From: SAR202 cluster bacterium AD-804-J14_MRT_500m
GTDB lineage: Bacteria > Chloroflexota > Dehalococcoidia > UBA3495 > GCA-2712585
Length of the DNA: 46,837 nucleotides
Direction of reading: 5' to 3'
NCBI GenBank assembly: GCA_009391275.1
Contig: VEXF01000012.1
Span: 1-46,837 of the forward strand
In this document: positions 8,358 to 16,699 of the stretch, one piece after another
Numbering within the stretch: position 1 is the stretch's first letter
Layout of the letters: the number at the start of each line of letters is the position of its first letter
Position numbers and translations under genes: made by a program
The notes under the pieces: model-generated
The model's database searches: none
What the model was told of the DNA's origin: nothing
The model's input: only the letters and a program-made list of their open reading frames with translations

Positions 8358-9662
8358 ATGGTGACAGGTAACAGCCAGATTTGGTCTCCTTGGACCATAG
8401 AAGATATTCATACGAAAGCGGATCTAGGGCGTTATCGTATCCGTGGGCTGAGCACTTTTCAAAAGGTAACTCACTTCGATGATCTGACCTTTTTATCTAC
8501 TGGATTAACGAGATTTCCATTAGAAGGCTACAAAGAAAAGTGCAATACAGCTACGGTGATCGGCCATAGATATGCTGAACAACCTTTAGAGATTGAAACC
8601 CCAATTTATATCACTGGCATGAGTTACGGTGCCCTATCTAAAAGTGCAAAAATTGCGTTGGGCAAGGCAGCTGCCATGGTAGGAACAGCCACTTGTACCG
8701 GGGACGGCGGTATGTTGGCCGAAGAGAGACAAGCTACTGACAAGTTGATATACCAGGTACTTCCTAGCCGCTACGGGCTAAATCCTCATCACATGGTTAC
8801 AGCTGATGCGATAGAAATCTGTGTTGGACAGGGAGCCAAGCCAGGCACCGGTGGTCTACTAATGGGTGTGAAAGTCCTAGATCATATCGCGGAAATGCGC
8901 GATCTACCGTCAGGGATAGACCAGAGAAGCCCTACCCGTCATCCCGACTGGCTGGGGCCAGACGATTTGGGGATGAAAATTGAACAACTCAGGGAGGCAA
9001 CGGATTGGCGTGTTCCAATTCATCTTAAATTAGGAGCCTGTAGGGTAAAAGATGATGTCAAACTAGCTGCTAAAGCAGGTGCTGATGCTATAGTCATTGA
9101 CAGTATGCTAGCCGGAACGGGAGCTTCTGCTGAAGTGCTCTTAGATCATAGTGGAATCCCTACAGTACCTGCAATCGTTCTGGCCCGGGAAGCTCTGCGA
9201 GAGATGGGGTTGACTGGTCAGGTTAGCCTGATCGCCTCGGGAGGTATTCGTAGTGGTGCGGATGTGGCGAAAGCACTCGCCTTGGGAGCAGATGCGGTAG
9301 CGATCGGCATCGCTGCGCTCGTTGCCCTAAATTGTAACCGAGATATTCCTGAAGCTGATTATGAGAACGAGGTTGGTGTGAAGGCCGGACTCTGCCATCA
9401 TTGTCAAACTGGGAAGTGTCCTGTGGGAATTACAACACAAGACCCTGATTTGGAGAAGAGGCTTGATCCTGATGAAGGAGCTAATCGCGTCGCCAACTTC
9501 ATCAACTCCATGACCATGGAGCTAGCGCTAATCACGCGCTCATTGGGAAAAAGCGATGTCAAGAGTTTGGAACCCGAAGATATGGCAGCATTAACATTGG
9601 AAGCCTCGGCTATGGCAAGAGTTCCACTTGTTGGTACTGAACGAGTGTTTGGTTGGGACTGA
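8358..9662 (+). CDS. mgsC: N-methylglutamate synthase subunit C (FMN glutamate-synthase-like, GlxD-like)
   Basis: About 434 residues forming the FMN-binding alpha/beta barrel of glutamate synthase. Visible blocks are GMSYGALSKSAKIALGKAA, GDGGMLAEER, GQGAKPGTGG, LKLGACRVKDDV, IVIDSMLAGTGA and ASGGIRSGADVAKALALGAD, which binds the FMN phosphate. The Cys pattern CHHCQTGKCPVGITTQDP would hold the iron-sulfur cluster. ATG 8358 is preferred over an upstream in-frame TTG at 8340 because GGGGG lies about ten bases before it. It completes MgsABC, which converts gamma-glutamylmethylamide or glutamate plus methylamine to N-methylglutamate. Confidence 0.87.
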   Translation: MVTGNSQIWSPWTIEDIHTKADLGRYRIRGLSTFQKVTHFDDLTFLSTGLTRFPLEGYKEKCNTATVIGHRYAEQPLEIETPIYITGMSYGALSKSAKIALGKAAAMVGTATCTGDGGMLAEERQATDKLIYQVLPSRYGLNPHHMVTADAIEICVGQGAKPGTGGLLMGVKVLDHIAEMRDLPSGIDQRSPTRHPDWLGPDDLGMKIEQLREATDWRVPIHLKLGACRVKDDVKLAAKAGADAIVIDSMLAGTGASAEVLLDHSGIPTVPAIVLAREALREMGLTGQVSLIASGGIRSGADVAKALALGADAVAIGIAALVALNCNRDIPEADYENEVGVKAGLCHHCQTGKCPVGITTQDPDLEKRLDPDEGANRVANFINSMTMELALITRSLGKSDVKSLEPEDMAALTLEASAMARVPLVGTERVFGWD

Positions 9663-9725
9663 CACTATAGATGTGGAATCTTGAATGCACCTGATAATAA
9701 AAGATAACAGGTAGGAAGCAGGAAG

Positions 9726-9827
9726 ATGAGTCGCGCGCTTGTGAGATGGTATGTTGCCATTCTTAATATTTCTATTCCCCCACTTGATCATCGAATTTAC
9801 CGAGAAGGAGGGCAAAGGGAATTATGA
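9726..9827 (+). CDS. Candidate 33-residue ORF overlapping the start of gmaS
   Basis: ATG preceded by TAGGAAG opens a 33-codon frame starting MSRALVRWYVAIL and ending at a TGA that overlaps the gmaS ATG as ATGA. It fills most of the mgsC-gmaS gap. Such an overlap is typical of translational coupling, but a frame of this length arises easily by chance and no family is recognised. It may instead be a non-functional leader peptide. Confidence 0.3.
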   Translation: MSRALVRWYVAILNISIPPLDHRIYREGGQREL

Positions 9828-11182
9828 CGAACAGAGATGAAATCCGCCGTCAATTAGACACTGATGGCGTTAAATATCTTCTGACTCAATTCGTAGATAT
9901 TCACGGTGCCGCTAAAGTGAAATTGGTTCCCGTTGCAAGCTTCGACGACGTCGTTGATTCTGGAGCAGGATTTGCCGGAGGTGCGTTAAATGGGATGGGC
10001 CAAGGGCCACATTCGCATGACATGTTAGCCAAAATAGATCTGGACACATATACCCCTCTTCCGTGGGATCCAGAAGTTGCTCGATTCGCTAGTGACCTTT
10101 TCGTGGATGATCTGCCACATCCATACTGCCCTCGCCAGAATATGAAAAGGATCCTGAACTCGGCGCGTGAACGTGGATTCGTTTTTAAAGTGGGAATTGA
10201 ACCCGAACATTTCCTTGTTACAAGGACTGGGAAGAACGAAATTTCTATCTGGGATCCATCTGATACAGACTCCCTTGAAAAACCTTGCTATGACTTCAAA
10301 GGAATATCGGGAGTGATGGGTTATCTTCGTGAAATGATGGATGGCTTGAATGGTCTTGGATGGGGTGTATACCAGTCAGACCATGAGGACGCCAATGGCC
10401 AGTTCGAGATCAATTTTCATTATGACGATGCGTTGGTCACGGCGGATCGGTATACGTTTTTTAAAATGATGACGAGTCAGGTGGCACGCAAATTCGGCGC
10501 CATAGCCACTCATATGCCAAAACCTTTCTCGAATAGGACGGGTAGCGCGGGGCATATTCATTTCCACGTCGCTGATGTTAATACTGGAAACAACCTTTTT
10601 CTAGATATGGATGATCCACGGGGGCTTGGCCTCTCCCAAGCTGCCTATCACTTTATAGGGGGCATATTGGATCACGCTCCAGCTCTATGTGCGGTTAATT
10701 CACCTACGGTGAATTGCTATAAACGACTCCAGGTCGGATCTGCCCTGTTGGGTTCACGCTCGGGGTTTACATGGACTCCTGCCTTTATCTCCTATGGTGA
10801 CAACAATCGTACCCAAATGATACGCACCGCAGGGCCTGGACATCTTGAAGAACGGACTATGTCGTCTGGTTGTAATCCCTATCTCGCTTTTTCCGCTTAT
10901 TTGAACGCTGGATTAGATGGTATAGATCGAAAACTGGATCCAGGAGAACCGTTTTTAGGTAACCTGTACGATTTGGGGTTAGATAAAATCCAGCAAAGCG
11001 GGATACGGCTTCTACCACAGACATTAAAAGAAGCAATTCTGGAACTAAAGTCTGATTCGGTTATACAAGACGCGCTAGGACCTATATATGAGGAGTTTAC
11101 GGCATTGAAAGAACAGGAATGGCGCGACTATCATCGACAGGTTTCAGATTGGGAGATTGATCGTTACCTTACACTCTTCTAG
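9824..11182 (+). CDS. gmaS: Gamma-glutamylmethylamide synthetase (glutamine-synthetase family)
   Basis: 452 residues of the GmaS/GlnT branch of glutamine synthetases, which ligate methylamine to glutamate with ATP. FVDIHGAAKVKLVPV opens the beta-grasp domain; FKVGIEPEHFLV holds metal-binding Glu; YQSDHEDANGQFEINFHYDDAL, GSAGHIHFHVAD and RTAGPGHLEERTMSSGCNPYLA are active-site blocks. DHEDANGQFE is characteristic of this branch rather than ammonia-assimilating GlnA. A strong GAGAAGGAGGGCAAAGG ribosome site precedes ATG. Position between mgsABC and the sarcosine-oxidase-like subunits supports GmaS over GlnT; enzyme assay would be needed to exclude ordinary glutamine synthesis. Confidence 0.85.
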   Translation: MTNRDEIRRQLDTDGVKYLLTQFVDIHGAAKVKLVPVASFDDVVDSGAGFAGGALNGMGQGPHSHDMLAKIDLDTYTPLPWDPEVARFASDLFVDDLPHPYCPRQNMKRILNSARERGFVFKVGIEPEHFLVTRTGKNEISIWDPSDTDSLEKPCYDFKGISGVMGYLREMMDGLNGLGWGVYQSDHEDANGQFEINFHYDDALVTADRYTFFKMMTSQVARKFGAIATHMPKPFSNRTGSAGHIHFHVADVNTGNNLFLDMDDPRGLGLSQAAYHFIGGILDHAPALCAVNSPTVNCYKRLQVGSALLGSRSGFTWTPAFISYGDNNRTQMIRTAGPGHLEERTMSSGCNPYLAFSAYLNAGLDGIDRKLDPGEPFLGNLYDLGLDKIQQSGIRLLPQTLKEAILELKSDSVIQDALGPIYEEFTALKEQEWRDYHRQVSDWEIDRYLTLF

Positions 11183-11199
11183 GCAATGGGAGGAAAACG

Positions 11200-11466
11200 C
11201 TGGCTTTTTTAATCGCTTGTCCTAATTGCGGCGAACGTAGCGCTTACGACTTTACATTCGGCGGTGAAGCGCAAACTCGTCCTGCACCTGATGATTCTGC
11301 GGCAGATTGGACCAAGTTTCTTTACTACCGCTCTAATCTACCTGGTACACAGCGCGAATGGTGGTATCACAGATTTGGATGTCGCCGATGGCTCATGGTG
11401 GAGCGTGATTCCGTGACCAACAGGGTAGATAGAACATTCTGGCCAAATAGCTCTAACAACGGATAG
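11200..11466 (+). CDS. mgdB: N-methylglutamate dehydrogenase small subunit (sarcosine oxidase delta, SoxD-like)
   Basis: 88 residues, the normal size of SoxD. CPNCGERSAYDFTFGGEA near the N-terminus and YHRFGCRRWLMVERD later supply the Cys-Cys...His-Cys zinc site, and REWWYHRFGC plus RDSVTNRV match the family. There is no ATG, GTG or TTG in frame; translation most plausibly starts at CTG 11200, placed six bases after GGGAGG. It ends four bases before the large subunit. In the heterotetramer the delta subunit is structural and holds zinc beside the alpha subunit. Order here is D-A-G-B. Confidence 0.82.
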   Translation: MAFLIACPNCGERSAYDFTFGGEAQTRPAPDDSAADWTKFLYYRSNLPGTQREWWYHRFGCRRWLMVERDSVTNRVDRTFWPNSSNNG

Positions 11467-11470
11467 GTAT

Positions 11471-14395
11471 ATGGCGGGATTTAGATTACCAACTCGGCTC
11501 TCGGAAGTGATAGACCGTTCGCATGCCGTTTCATTCTCGTATGACGATCGGCGAGTAATGGGTTTCCAAGGAGATACTATAGCTTCTGCGTTATATGCAT
11601 CTGGTGTAGATGTGCTCAGCCGGAGCTTTAAATATCACCGTCCGCGTGGTCTTCTTTGCTGCGTTGGCCGATGCCCAAATTGCATGATGAACGTGGATGG
11701 AACTCCAAATGTGAGATCATGCACTACCCCTGCTATTGACGGTGTATTAGTACGTCATCAGAACGCCTGGCCGTCGCCTGAGCATGATGTTCTATCTTTT
11801 TTGGATAGGTTGGACAGGTTTCTTCCAGTTGGCTTTTACTATAAGACTATGATCAGACCAAAATTTTTATGGCATCTTTGTGAACCGATCATACGTCGCC
11901 TCGCGGGACTTGGAAAAGTCGACCCAGATCATCGTGACGCAACTGTATATCAACACCGCAACCTGTTTGCAGACGTAGTGATAGTTGGAGGAGGCCTTGC
12001 GGGTTGCACTGCAGCAATCCGCGCCGCGACTGCTGGGCTCCGTGTGGTATTGGCTGATGATCAACCATCACTAGGTGGCCATACCCGATATCATACACGG
12101 CCCATCACCGATACTGGCGAATATGCAGATTTACCAGGCTTTGAGGTGGCACTACTGCTAGCACGCAAGATTGATGCTTTTCCTAATATAACGCTCCTAA
12201 GTGGTGCTTCAGCTTACGGATTGGATGAAGGGAATTCTCTGGCTGTTAATTGCGGCACTGAAGCTGTGAAAGTGCGGTTTAAAAACTTGATCCTTGCTAC
12301 TGGTGCCCAAGAAGTGCCTCTGGTCTTTTCTAATAACGATCTTCCTGGCATTATTCTCGGATCCGCAGCGTTAAAGCTGATTAACATGTACGCTGTGTCA
12401 CCTGGGCAGAGAGGTGTTGTAGTAACCGCTAACGATCATGGCTTGACTGCTGCGTTGGAGCTTCTAGATGCAGGTGTTAATGTGGTCACAGTAGCAGATT
12501 CTCGCCCACAGCCTACCAACTTTGGGTTCCAAGACCAACTTCGGAGTCGTGGTGTGGACGTGTTATCGGGATTTACCATACGGTCCGCAAGAGGTTCTGG
12601 AGGTGTTTCTGAAGCTCAACTCGTCCCCGTTGATGATTCATCATCCGGGAACTCCGAGGTCGTTGTCCCGTGCGATTTCATTGTTGTGTCTGTAGGATTC
12701 GACCCGATCACATCGTTGATTGCACAGGGTGAATCTGCTGTTAGCTACGACTCTTGTTTGGGCGAGTCCGTTCCTCAACGCTTGGAAGACAAATATTTTG
12801 CTGTCGGCGACGTTACGGGTATTCACGATGCTGGTATAGCTGTTGACCAGGGCGACCTTGCAGCTTTAGAGATTGTTTCTACGGTTAACATTGAATCGCA
12901 CGATTACAAAACTCAGGACATCGCAGACTTGAAGTCTTTGGTATCCGAAAAAGAACGATTGTATCGAACCAATCTGACGGAGAATGACAACCGGGTCATG
13001 GAAGGAGGGAAAGGAAAGAAGTTTGTATGTATTTGTGAGGACGTAACTGAGAAAGATATCCACTGGGCGATTGCTGAGGGATTCGACGAAATGCAAACCC
13101 TCAAACGTTACAGTACGACCTCTATGGGTCCCTGCCAAGGCAAAATGTGTTTGAAATCCCTCTCAGCAATTTGTGCTCTGGGGACGGGGAAGACTATATC
13201 GGAAACGGGGACCACTACATCTAGGCCCCCATCTCAACCAGTGCCAATGGGCGTGATTGCTGGACCTGGTCATATGCCTGTCAGGCTTACCCCAATTCAT
13301 CATCGCCATATTGAGTTGGGCGCGGAAATGGTAGAAATCGGGGAGTGGAAACGGCCGCATTCTTACGGATCTCCACAAGACGAAGTGATGGCCGTTAGAG
13401 AACGGGTTGGGATAATAGATGTTAGCACTCTAGGGAAACTAGATGTTCAAGGTGAGGATGTCCCATGGCTTATGGATCAAGTTTACACTCATAATTTCTC
13501 CAATCTTCGACCTGGCAGGGTGCGTTATGGGTTGATGTGTTCTGATGCAGGGATAATATTGGACGATGGCACAGTGACCCGTTTGGATCAGGATCATTAC
13601 TATGTAACTACAGGAACTGGCAACATTGATTTGGTTGAGCAATGGTTCCGATGGTGGACTTCAGGTATCAGGAATTGTGTCCACGTAGCCAATGTTACCC
13701 ATGGTTTTGCCGCTATAAATATAGCAGGGCCAAAAGCTCGGGAAACACTTTCTAAACTTACAAATATTGATTTATCGACTGATGCGTTCCGATACATGAG
13801 TAGCACTTCTGGATATGTGGCAGGCATACCTGCTCTTATAATGAGGATAGGGTTCGTTGGGGAAACAGGTTGGGAAATTCATGTTGCCGCTGAATACGGA
13901 GAATCTTTATGGGATGCTCTTTTGGATGCTGGACTTGGGTTCGGCATCATGCCGTTTGGGGTTGAGGCACAGCGTGTTCTTAGGCTGGAAAAGAAACATA
14001 TAATTCCTGGTCAGGACACCGATGTTGTTACCAATCCGCTAGAAGCAGACATGTCTTGGGCAGTCAAATTTGATAAAGCTGACTTTATTGGACGTAGTGC
14101 TTTGAAAGAGATAAGAGACCGAGGATTACGTGAAAAATTAGTTGGGTTTGTTATGGAGAATGATCAAATTCCAAGTGATGGCGTACCAGTTCTCAGGCAT
14201 GGTCAACCTGTTGGTAAAGTCACCAGTGCTAGGATGAGCCCTACTTTGGGTAAAGGCTTTGGTTTGGCGTGGGTGCCAATAGATTTGGCTGATGACGGTA
14301 CTCGTTTGGATATTCAATTTGGGGATCGAATTGCATCAGCGGTTGTCCAGGATGCTCCAGTTTATGATCCTGACGGCAAGCGTCTCAGAGAGTGA
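11471..14395 (+). CDS. mgdC: N-methylglutamate dehydrogenase large subunit (sarcosine oxidase alpha, SoxA-like), with Fe-S-type cysteines
   Basis: 974 residues. Residues 1-100 form a Fer2-like domain with C63, C68, C71 and C84 in plant-ferredoxin spacing. A FAD/NAD domain begins at VVIVGGGLAGCTAA (about 170-205), with a second Rossmann region near 315-345. A BFD-like segment has C520-x-C522 and C555-x4-C560 (FVCICEDV; SMGPCQGKMC). Residues about 610-974 are a GcvT-like tetrahydrofolate domain ending in GKVTSARMSPTLGKGFGLAWV. Classical sarcosine oxidase alpha chains lack these cysteines, so this looks like a dehydrogenase passing electrons through [2Fe-2S] centres. It would move the methyl carbon of N-methylglutamate to tetrahydrofolate. 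Confidence 0.87.
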   Translation: MAGFRLPTRLSEVIDRSHAVSFSYDDRRVMGFQGDTIASALYASGVDVLSRSFKYHRPRGLLCCVGRCPNCMMNVDGTPNVRSCTTPAIDGVLVRHQNAWPSPEHDVLSFLDRLDRFLPVGFYYKTMIRPKFLWHLCEPIIRRLAGLGKVDPDHRDATVYQHRNLFADVVIVGGGLAGCTAAIRAATAGLRVVLADDQPSLGGHTRYHTRPITDTGEYADLPGFEVALLLARKIDAFPNITLLSGASAYGLDEGNSLAVNCGTEAVKVRFKNLILATGAQEVPLVFSNNDLPGIILGSAALKLINMYAVSPGQRGVVVTANDHGLTAALELLDAGVNVVTVADSRPQPTNFGFQDQLRSRGVDVLSGFTIRSARGSGGVSEAQLVPVDDSSSGNSEVVVPCDFIVVSVGFDPITSLIAQGESAVSYDSCLGESVPQRLEDKYFAVGDVTGIHDAGIAVDQGDLAALEIVSTVNIESHDYKTQDIADLKSLVSEKERLYRTNLTENDNRVMEGGKGKKFVCICEDVTEKDIHWAIAEGFDEMQTLKRYSTTSMGPCQGKMCLKSLSAICALGTGKTISETGTTTSRPPSQPVPMGVIAGPGHMPVRLTPIHHRHIELGAEMVEIGEWKRPHSYGSPQDEVMAVRERVGIIDVSTLGKLDVQGEDVPWLMDQVYTHNFSNLRPGRVRYGLMCSDAGIILDDGTVTRLDQDHYYVTTGTGNIDLVEQWFRWWTSGIRNCVHVANVTHGFAAINIAGPKARETLSKLTNIDLSTDAFRYMSSTSGYVAGIPALIMRIGFVGETGWEIHVAAEYGESLWDALLDAGLGFGIMPFGVEAQRVLRLEKKHIIPGQDTDVVTNPLEADMSWAVKFDKADFIGRSALKEIRDRGLREKLVGFVMENDQIPSDGVPVLRHGQPVGKVTSARMSPTLGKGFGLAWVPIDLADDGTRLDIQFGDRIASAVVQDAPVYDPDGKRLRE

Positions 14396-14472
14396 TTCAC
14401 CGTGACTTTCACTGATATATTTATCGAAACCTGTCAAATCAGTCATACGACACTATTCGGGAATATGTGTAA

Positions 14473-14592
14473 TTGAGCACCGCGGTGATAATTTCAAGAT
14501 GTATCATTTGCGGCCATGCTTCGGACACGGCTTTGTTGGATGGGCAACGGCCAGTCTTTCTTAGGGCAATCGTGGAGAGTATGGTTCGATGA
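14473..14592 (+). CDS. Candidate 39-residue CxxC microprotein overlapping soxG-like gene
   Basis: An open frame from TTG 14473 (or GTG 14485) encodes 39 residues with RCIICGHASD, a zinc-ribbon-like CxxC, and ends at a TGA overlapping the next gene's ATG as ATGA. It occupies much of the 193-base gap after the large subunit, a gap longer than others in the operon. No family is recognised, and no strong ribosome site precedes TTG. A frame of this size could be chance; the CxxC and the overlap make it worth recording. Confidence 0.35.
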   Translation: MSTAVIISRCIICGHASDTALLDGQRPVFLRAIVESMVR

Positions 14593-15296
14593 AATCACTG
14601 CTCAGACGCTCCCCGATGTATCACCTGCATCGTATGAGTGGTGCCACGGTATCTGACTACTCAGGCTGGAGCCTGCCGTCCTCTTATACAACTCTAGAGG
14701 AGGATTTTGAGAGGCTGATGAAAGTTGGAGGTATTTGTGATATTAGCCACTACGGTAAGCTAAATGTACAAGGCAATGATGTCTTCAACGTTCTTACATC
14801 AAGGTTAAACCTCGATTCAGATTTATGCGTTGGGAGTTCACATTCCAGCAATCTGTTAGTCAATGGTAATCCGACGGGAGAAAATGTCGTCGCAACGGGC
14901 TTGGCCTATGATGAGGCGCTAGTTCTCACCCGACCAGGTAAGGTGTCATTAGTAGTTAAAGCGTTAGAATCGTCATCTGAAAATTGCGTTCATCTAGTAG
15001 ATTATACGTCGTCATTGGCTGGGGTCATTATTGCCGGATGTCGGTCACGCAGCATGTTGTCACGCATAGTGGAATATGATTTGGATGATTCTGTCTTTCC
15101 TAATGGTGCCTCTGTCCAATGTAAGGCAGCCGAAGTTCACGTGATAATTATCCGGAGTGACCTTGGCGAACTTCCTGCTTTCCAAATATATATTACTAGA
15201 GATTTCGGGGAATATTTTTGGAATGCTCTCTTACATGCTGGAGTGTCAGACGGGATCAGCCCCGTAGGTCTTGAGTCTGTGATGCGGCTAGGCTGA
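14589..15296 (+). CDS. mgdD: N-methylglutamate dehydrogenase subunit (sarcosine oxidase gamma, SoxG-like; GcvT fold)
   Basis: 235 residues resembling the first domain of aminomethyltransferase. DYSGWSLPSSYTTLEEDFERLMK then GGICDISHYGKLNVQGNDVFN match the GcvT opening, and FGEYFWNALLHAGVSDGISPVGLESVMRLG matches its substrate-domain end. Gamma subunits of heterotetrameric sarcosine oxidase are just such a single degenerate GcvT domain of about 200 residues, so the short length is not truncation. It lies between the alpha-like and beta-like genes. Sequence is less conserved than its neighbours; assignment relies on fold-like blocks plus position. Confidence 0.72.
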   Translation: MKSLLRRSPMYHLHRMSGATVSDYSGWSLPSSYTTLEEDFERLMKVGGICDISHYGKLNVQGNDVFNVLTSRLNLDSDLCVGSSHSSNLLVNGNPTGENVVATGLAYDEALVLTRPGKVSLVVKALESSSENCVHLVDYTSSLAGVIIAGCRSRSMLSRIVEYDLDDSVFPNGASVQCKAAEVHVIIIRSDLGELPAFQIYITRDFGEYFWNALLHAGVSDGISPVGLESVMRLG

Positions 15297-15336
15297 TGTT
15301 AAGGTTGATCTTGTTTTGGTGTGAGGAGTGGGTTAA

Positions 15337-15438
15337 GTGGTATTAGGAAAATATGTCGTACTGTGGGATGGGTTTGTCGAGCAAATGCTGGCAAAACGAC
15401 GGTTAAAAGTTCATCTAAGAAATCAGACAGATATTTAG
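15337..15438 (+). CDS. Candidate 33-residue ORF between the gamma-like and beta-like subunits
   Basis: GTG preceded eight bases upstream by GAGGAG opens a 33-codon frame beginning MVLGKYVVLWDGF and ending in a basic stretch, 25 bases before the SoxB-like gene. No family is recognised. The ribosome site is better than that of many genes here, but the length allows chance. Confidence 0.25.
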   Translation: MVLGKYVVLWDGFVEQMLAKRRLKVHLRNQTDI

Positions 15439-15463
15439 GCTAATAGGAGCGTTCGGATATACT

Positions 15464-16684
15464 ATGCTGCGTCTTTTCAGAAAAGATAGAATGTGGAAAT
15501 ACCATGACCTTAACCGCCGTTATGATGTTTTAATCATCGGAGCGGGCGTGCACGGTCTGGCCACAGCTTTTTATCTTGCCAAACGTGGGATTACAAACGT
15601 TTGTTTGGTGGACAAAGGGTACCTTGGTGGTGGGGCCAGCGCGAGGTCAACCGCAATATTGCGTGCTACGTATGTAACCCCTCAAGGGATCTCATTTTTT
15701 TATGAAAGTCTGAAATTGTACGAAGAGTTGGCGCAGGAGCTTGATTACAACCTCCTTTTTAGTCAATTTGGTCGCCTTGAACTCGCTCATACAGAGTCAG
15801 CAATATATGCAGCTAGAATACGAGCTGAGTTCAATCGAGCTATGGGAGTTGATAGTCGCATAGTCGGACCCGACGAGATCAAACATATTGTTCCGCCTTT
15901 GGATATGCGCAAAGGAAAAGACCTGCCGGTGCTAGCAGCGTTATTTCATCCCCCAGCCAGTGTGATCCGTCACGACGCAGTAGTCTGGGGTTACGCCCGA
16001 GCGGTTGATTCACTAGGTGCCCAAATTCATCCTCATACTGAGGTTACGGGATTTTTAACAGATCGTTATGGACATGTTTCAGGTGTGAGGACTAATCGAG
16101 GAGATATCGAATCAGGCGTTGTTGTGAATTGTACAGCCGCTTGGTCCTCATCGATCTGTGAGATGCTGAATCTTAAACTGCCTATCGTTACACATCCTCT
16201 TCAAGCTTTTGTGACCGAGCCAATCAAACCGTTTCTCTCTACCGGAATTTCTTCCACCAATCTACACGTATATATTTATCAGACTGATCGCGGGGAATTA
16301 GTGGTTGGTGGTGCAGTGGATCACTACCCGACTTATAGCCACAGGTCTACGAATTTTCGACTGGAAGATTTGGTGTCCCACGCCCTAAAAATGTTCCCAT
16401 CTCTTTCCACGGTAAATGTTCTGCGTCAGTGGACTGGGTTATGTGATATGACTCCAGATTACGCACCAATAATGGGAGATGTCCCAGGTGTAAACAGATT
16501 TCTTCTCAATTGCGGTTGGGGCACATACGGTTTCAAGTCCGCACCTATCGCCGGTAAGTCTATGGCTGAGTTAATTGATACTGGGCTGGTGCCCGATCTT
16601 ATAAAACCGTTCTCGATAACGCGATTTGATGACGGCCGACTGATCAACGAAAAAGGTGCGGCATCTTCCGCAGCGCTTCATTAA
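15464..16684 (+). CDS. mgdA: N-methylglutamate dehydrogenase beta subunit (sarcosine oxidase beta, SoxB-like)
   Basis: 406 residues of the DAO flavoprotein fold. The Rossmann motif VLIIGAGVHGLATAFYLAK is at residues 22-40, GGGASARSTAILRATY is the flavin loop, and RHDAVVWGYARA carries H170, which lines up with the histidine that binds FMN covalently in heterotetrameric sarcosine oxidase. The C-terminus GWGTYGFKSAPIAGKSMAELI is characteristic of SoxB. It should hold the amine-oxidising flavin of the tetramer. The start is uncertain because AGGAG lies 14 bases before ATG 15464; ATG 15491 is an alternative. The amidase follows after 15 bases and may be cotranscribed. Confidence 0.86.
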   Translation: MLRLFRKDRMWKYHDLNRRYDVLIIGAGVHGLATAFYLAKRGITNVCLVDKGYLGGGASARSTAILRATYVTPQGISFFYESLKLYEELAQELDYNLLFSQFGRLELAHTESAIYAARIRAEFNRAMGVDSRIVGPDEIKHIVPPLDMRKGKDLPVLAALFHPPASVIRHDAVVWGYARAVDSLGAQIHPHTEVTGFLTDRYGHVSGVRTNRGDIESGVVVNCTAAWSSSICEMLNLKLPIVTHPLQAFVTEPIKPFLSTGISSTNLHVYIYQTDRGELVVGGAVDHYPTYSHRSTNFRLEDLVSHALKMFPSLSTVNVLRQWTGLCDMTPDYAPIMGDVPGVNRFLLNCGWGTYGFKSAPIAGKSMAELIDTGLVPDLIKPFSITRFDDGRLINEKGAASSAALH

Positions 16685-16699
16685 CCGAAAGGAGCAGAC

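Noticed and set aside
14402..14476. 24-codon frame (GTG start) after the large dehydrogenase subunit
   Set aside because: Too short, no ribosome site, and no similarity noticed; possibly only leader sequence for the following short frame.
14589..15296. Truncated or frameshifted aminomethyltransferase
   Set aside because: SoxG-type gamma subunits are naturally single GcvT domains of this size, and no continuing GcvT frame was found downstream.
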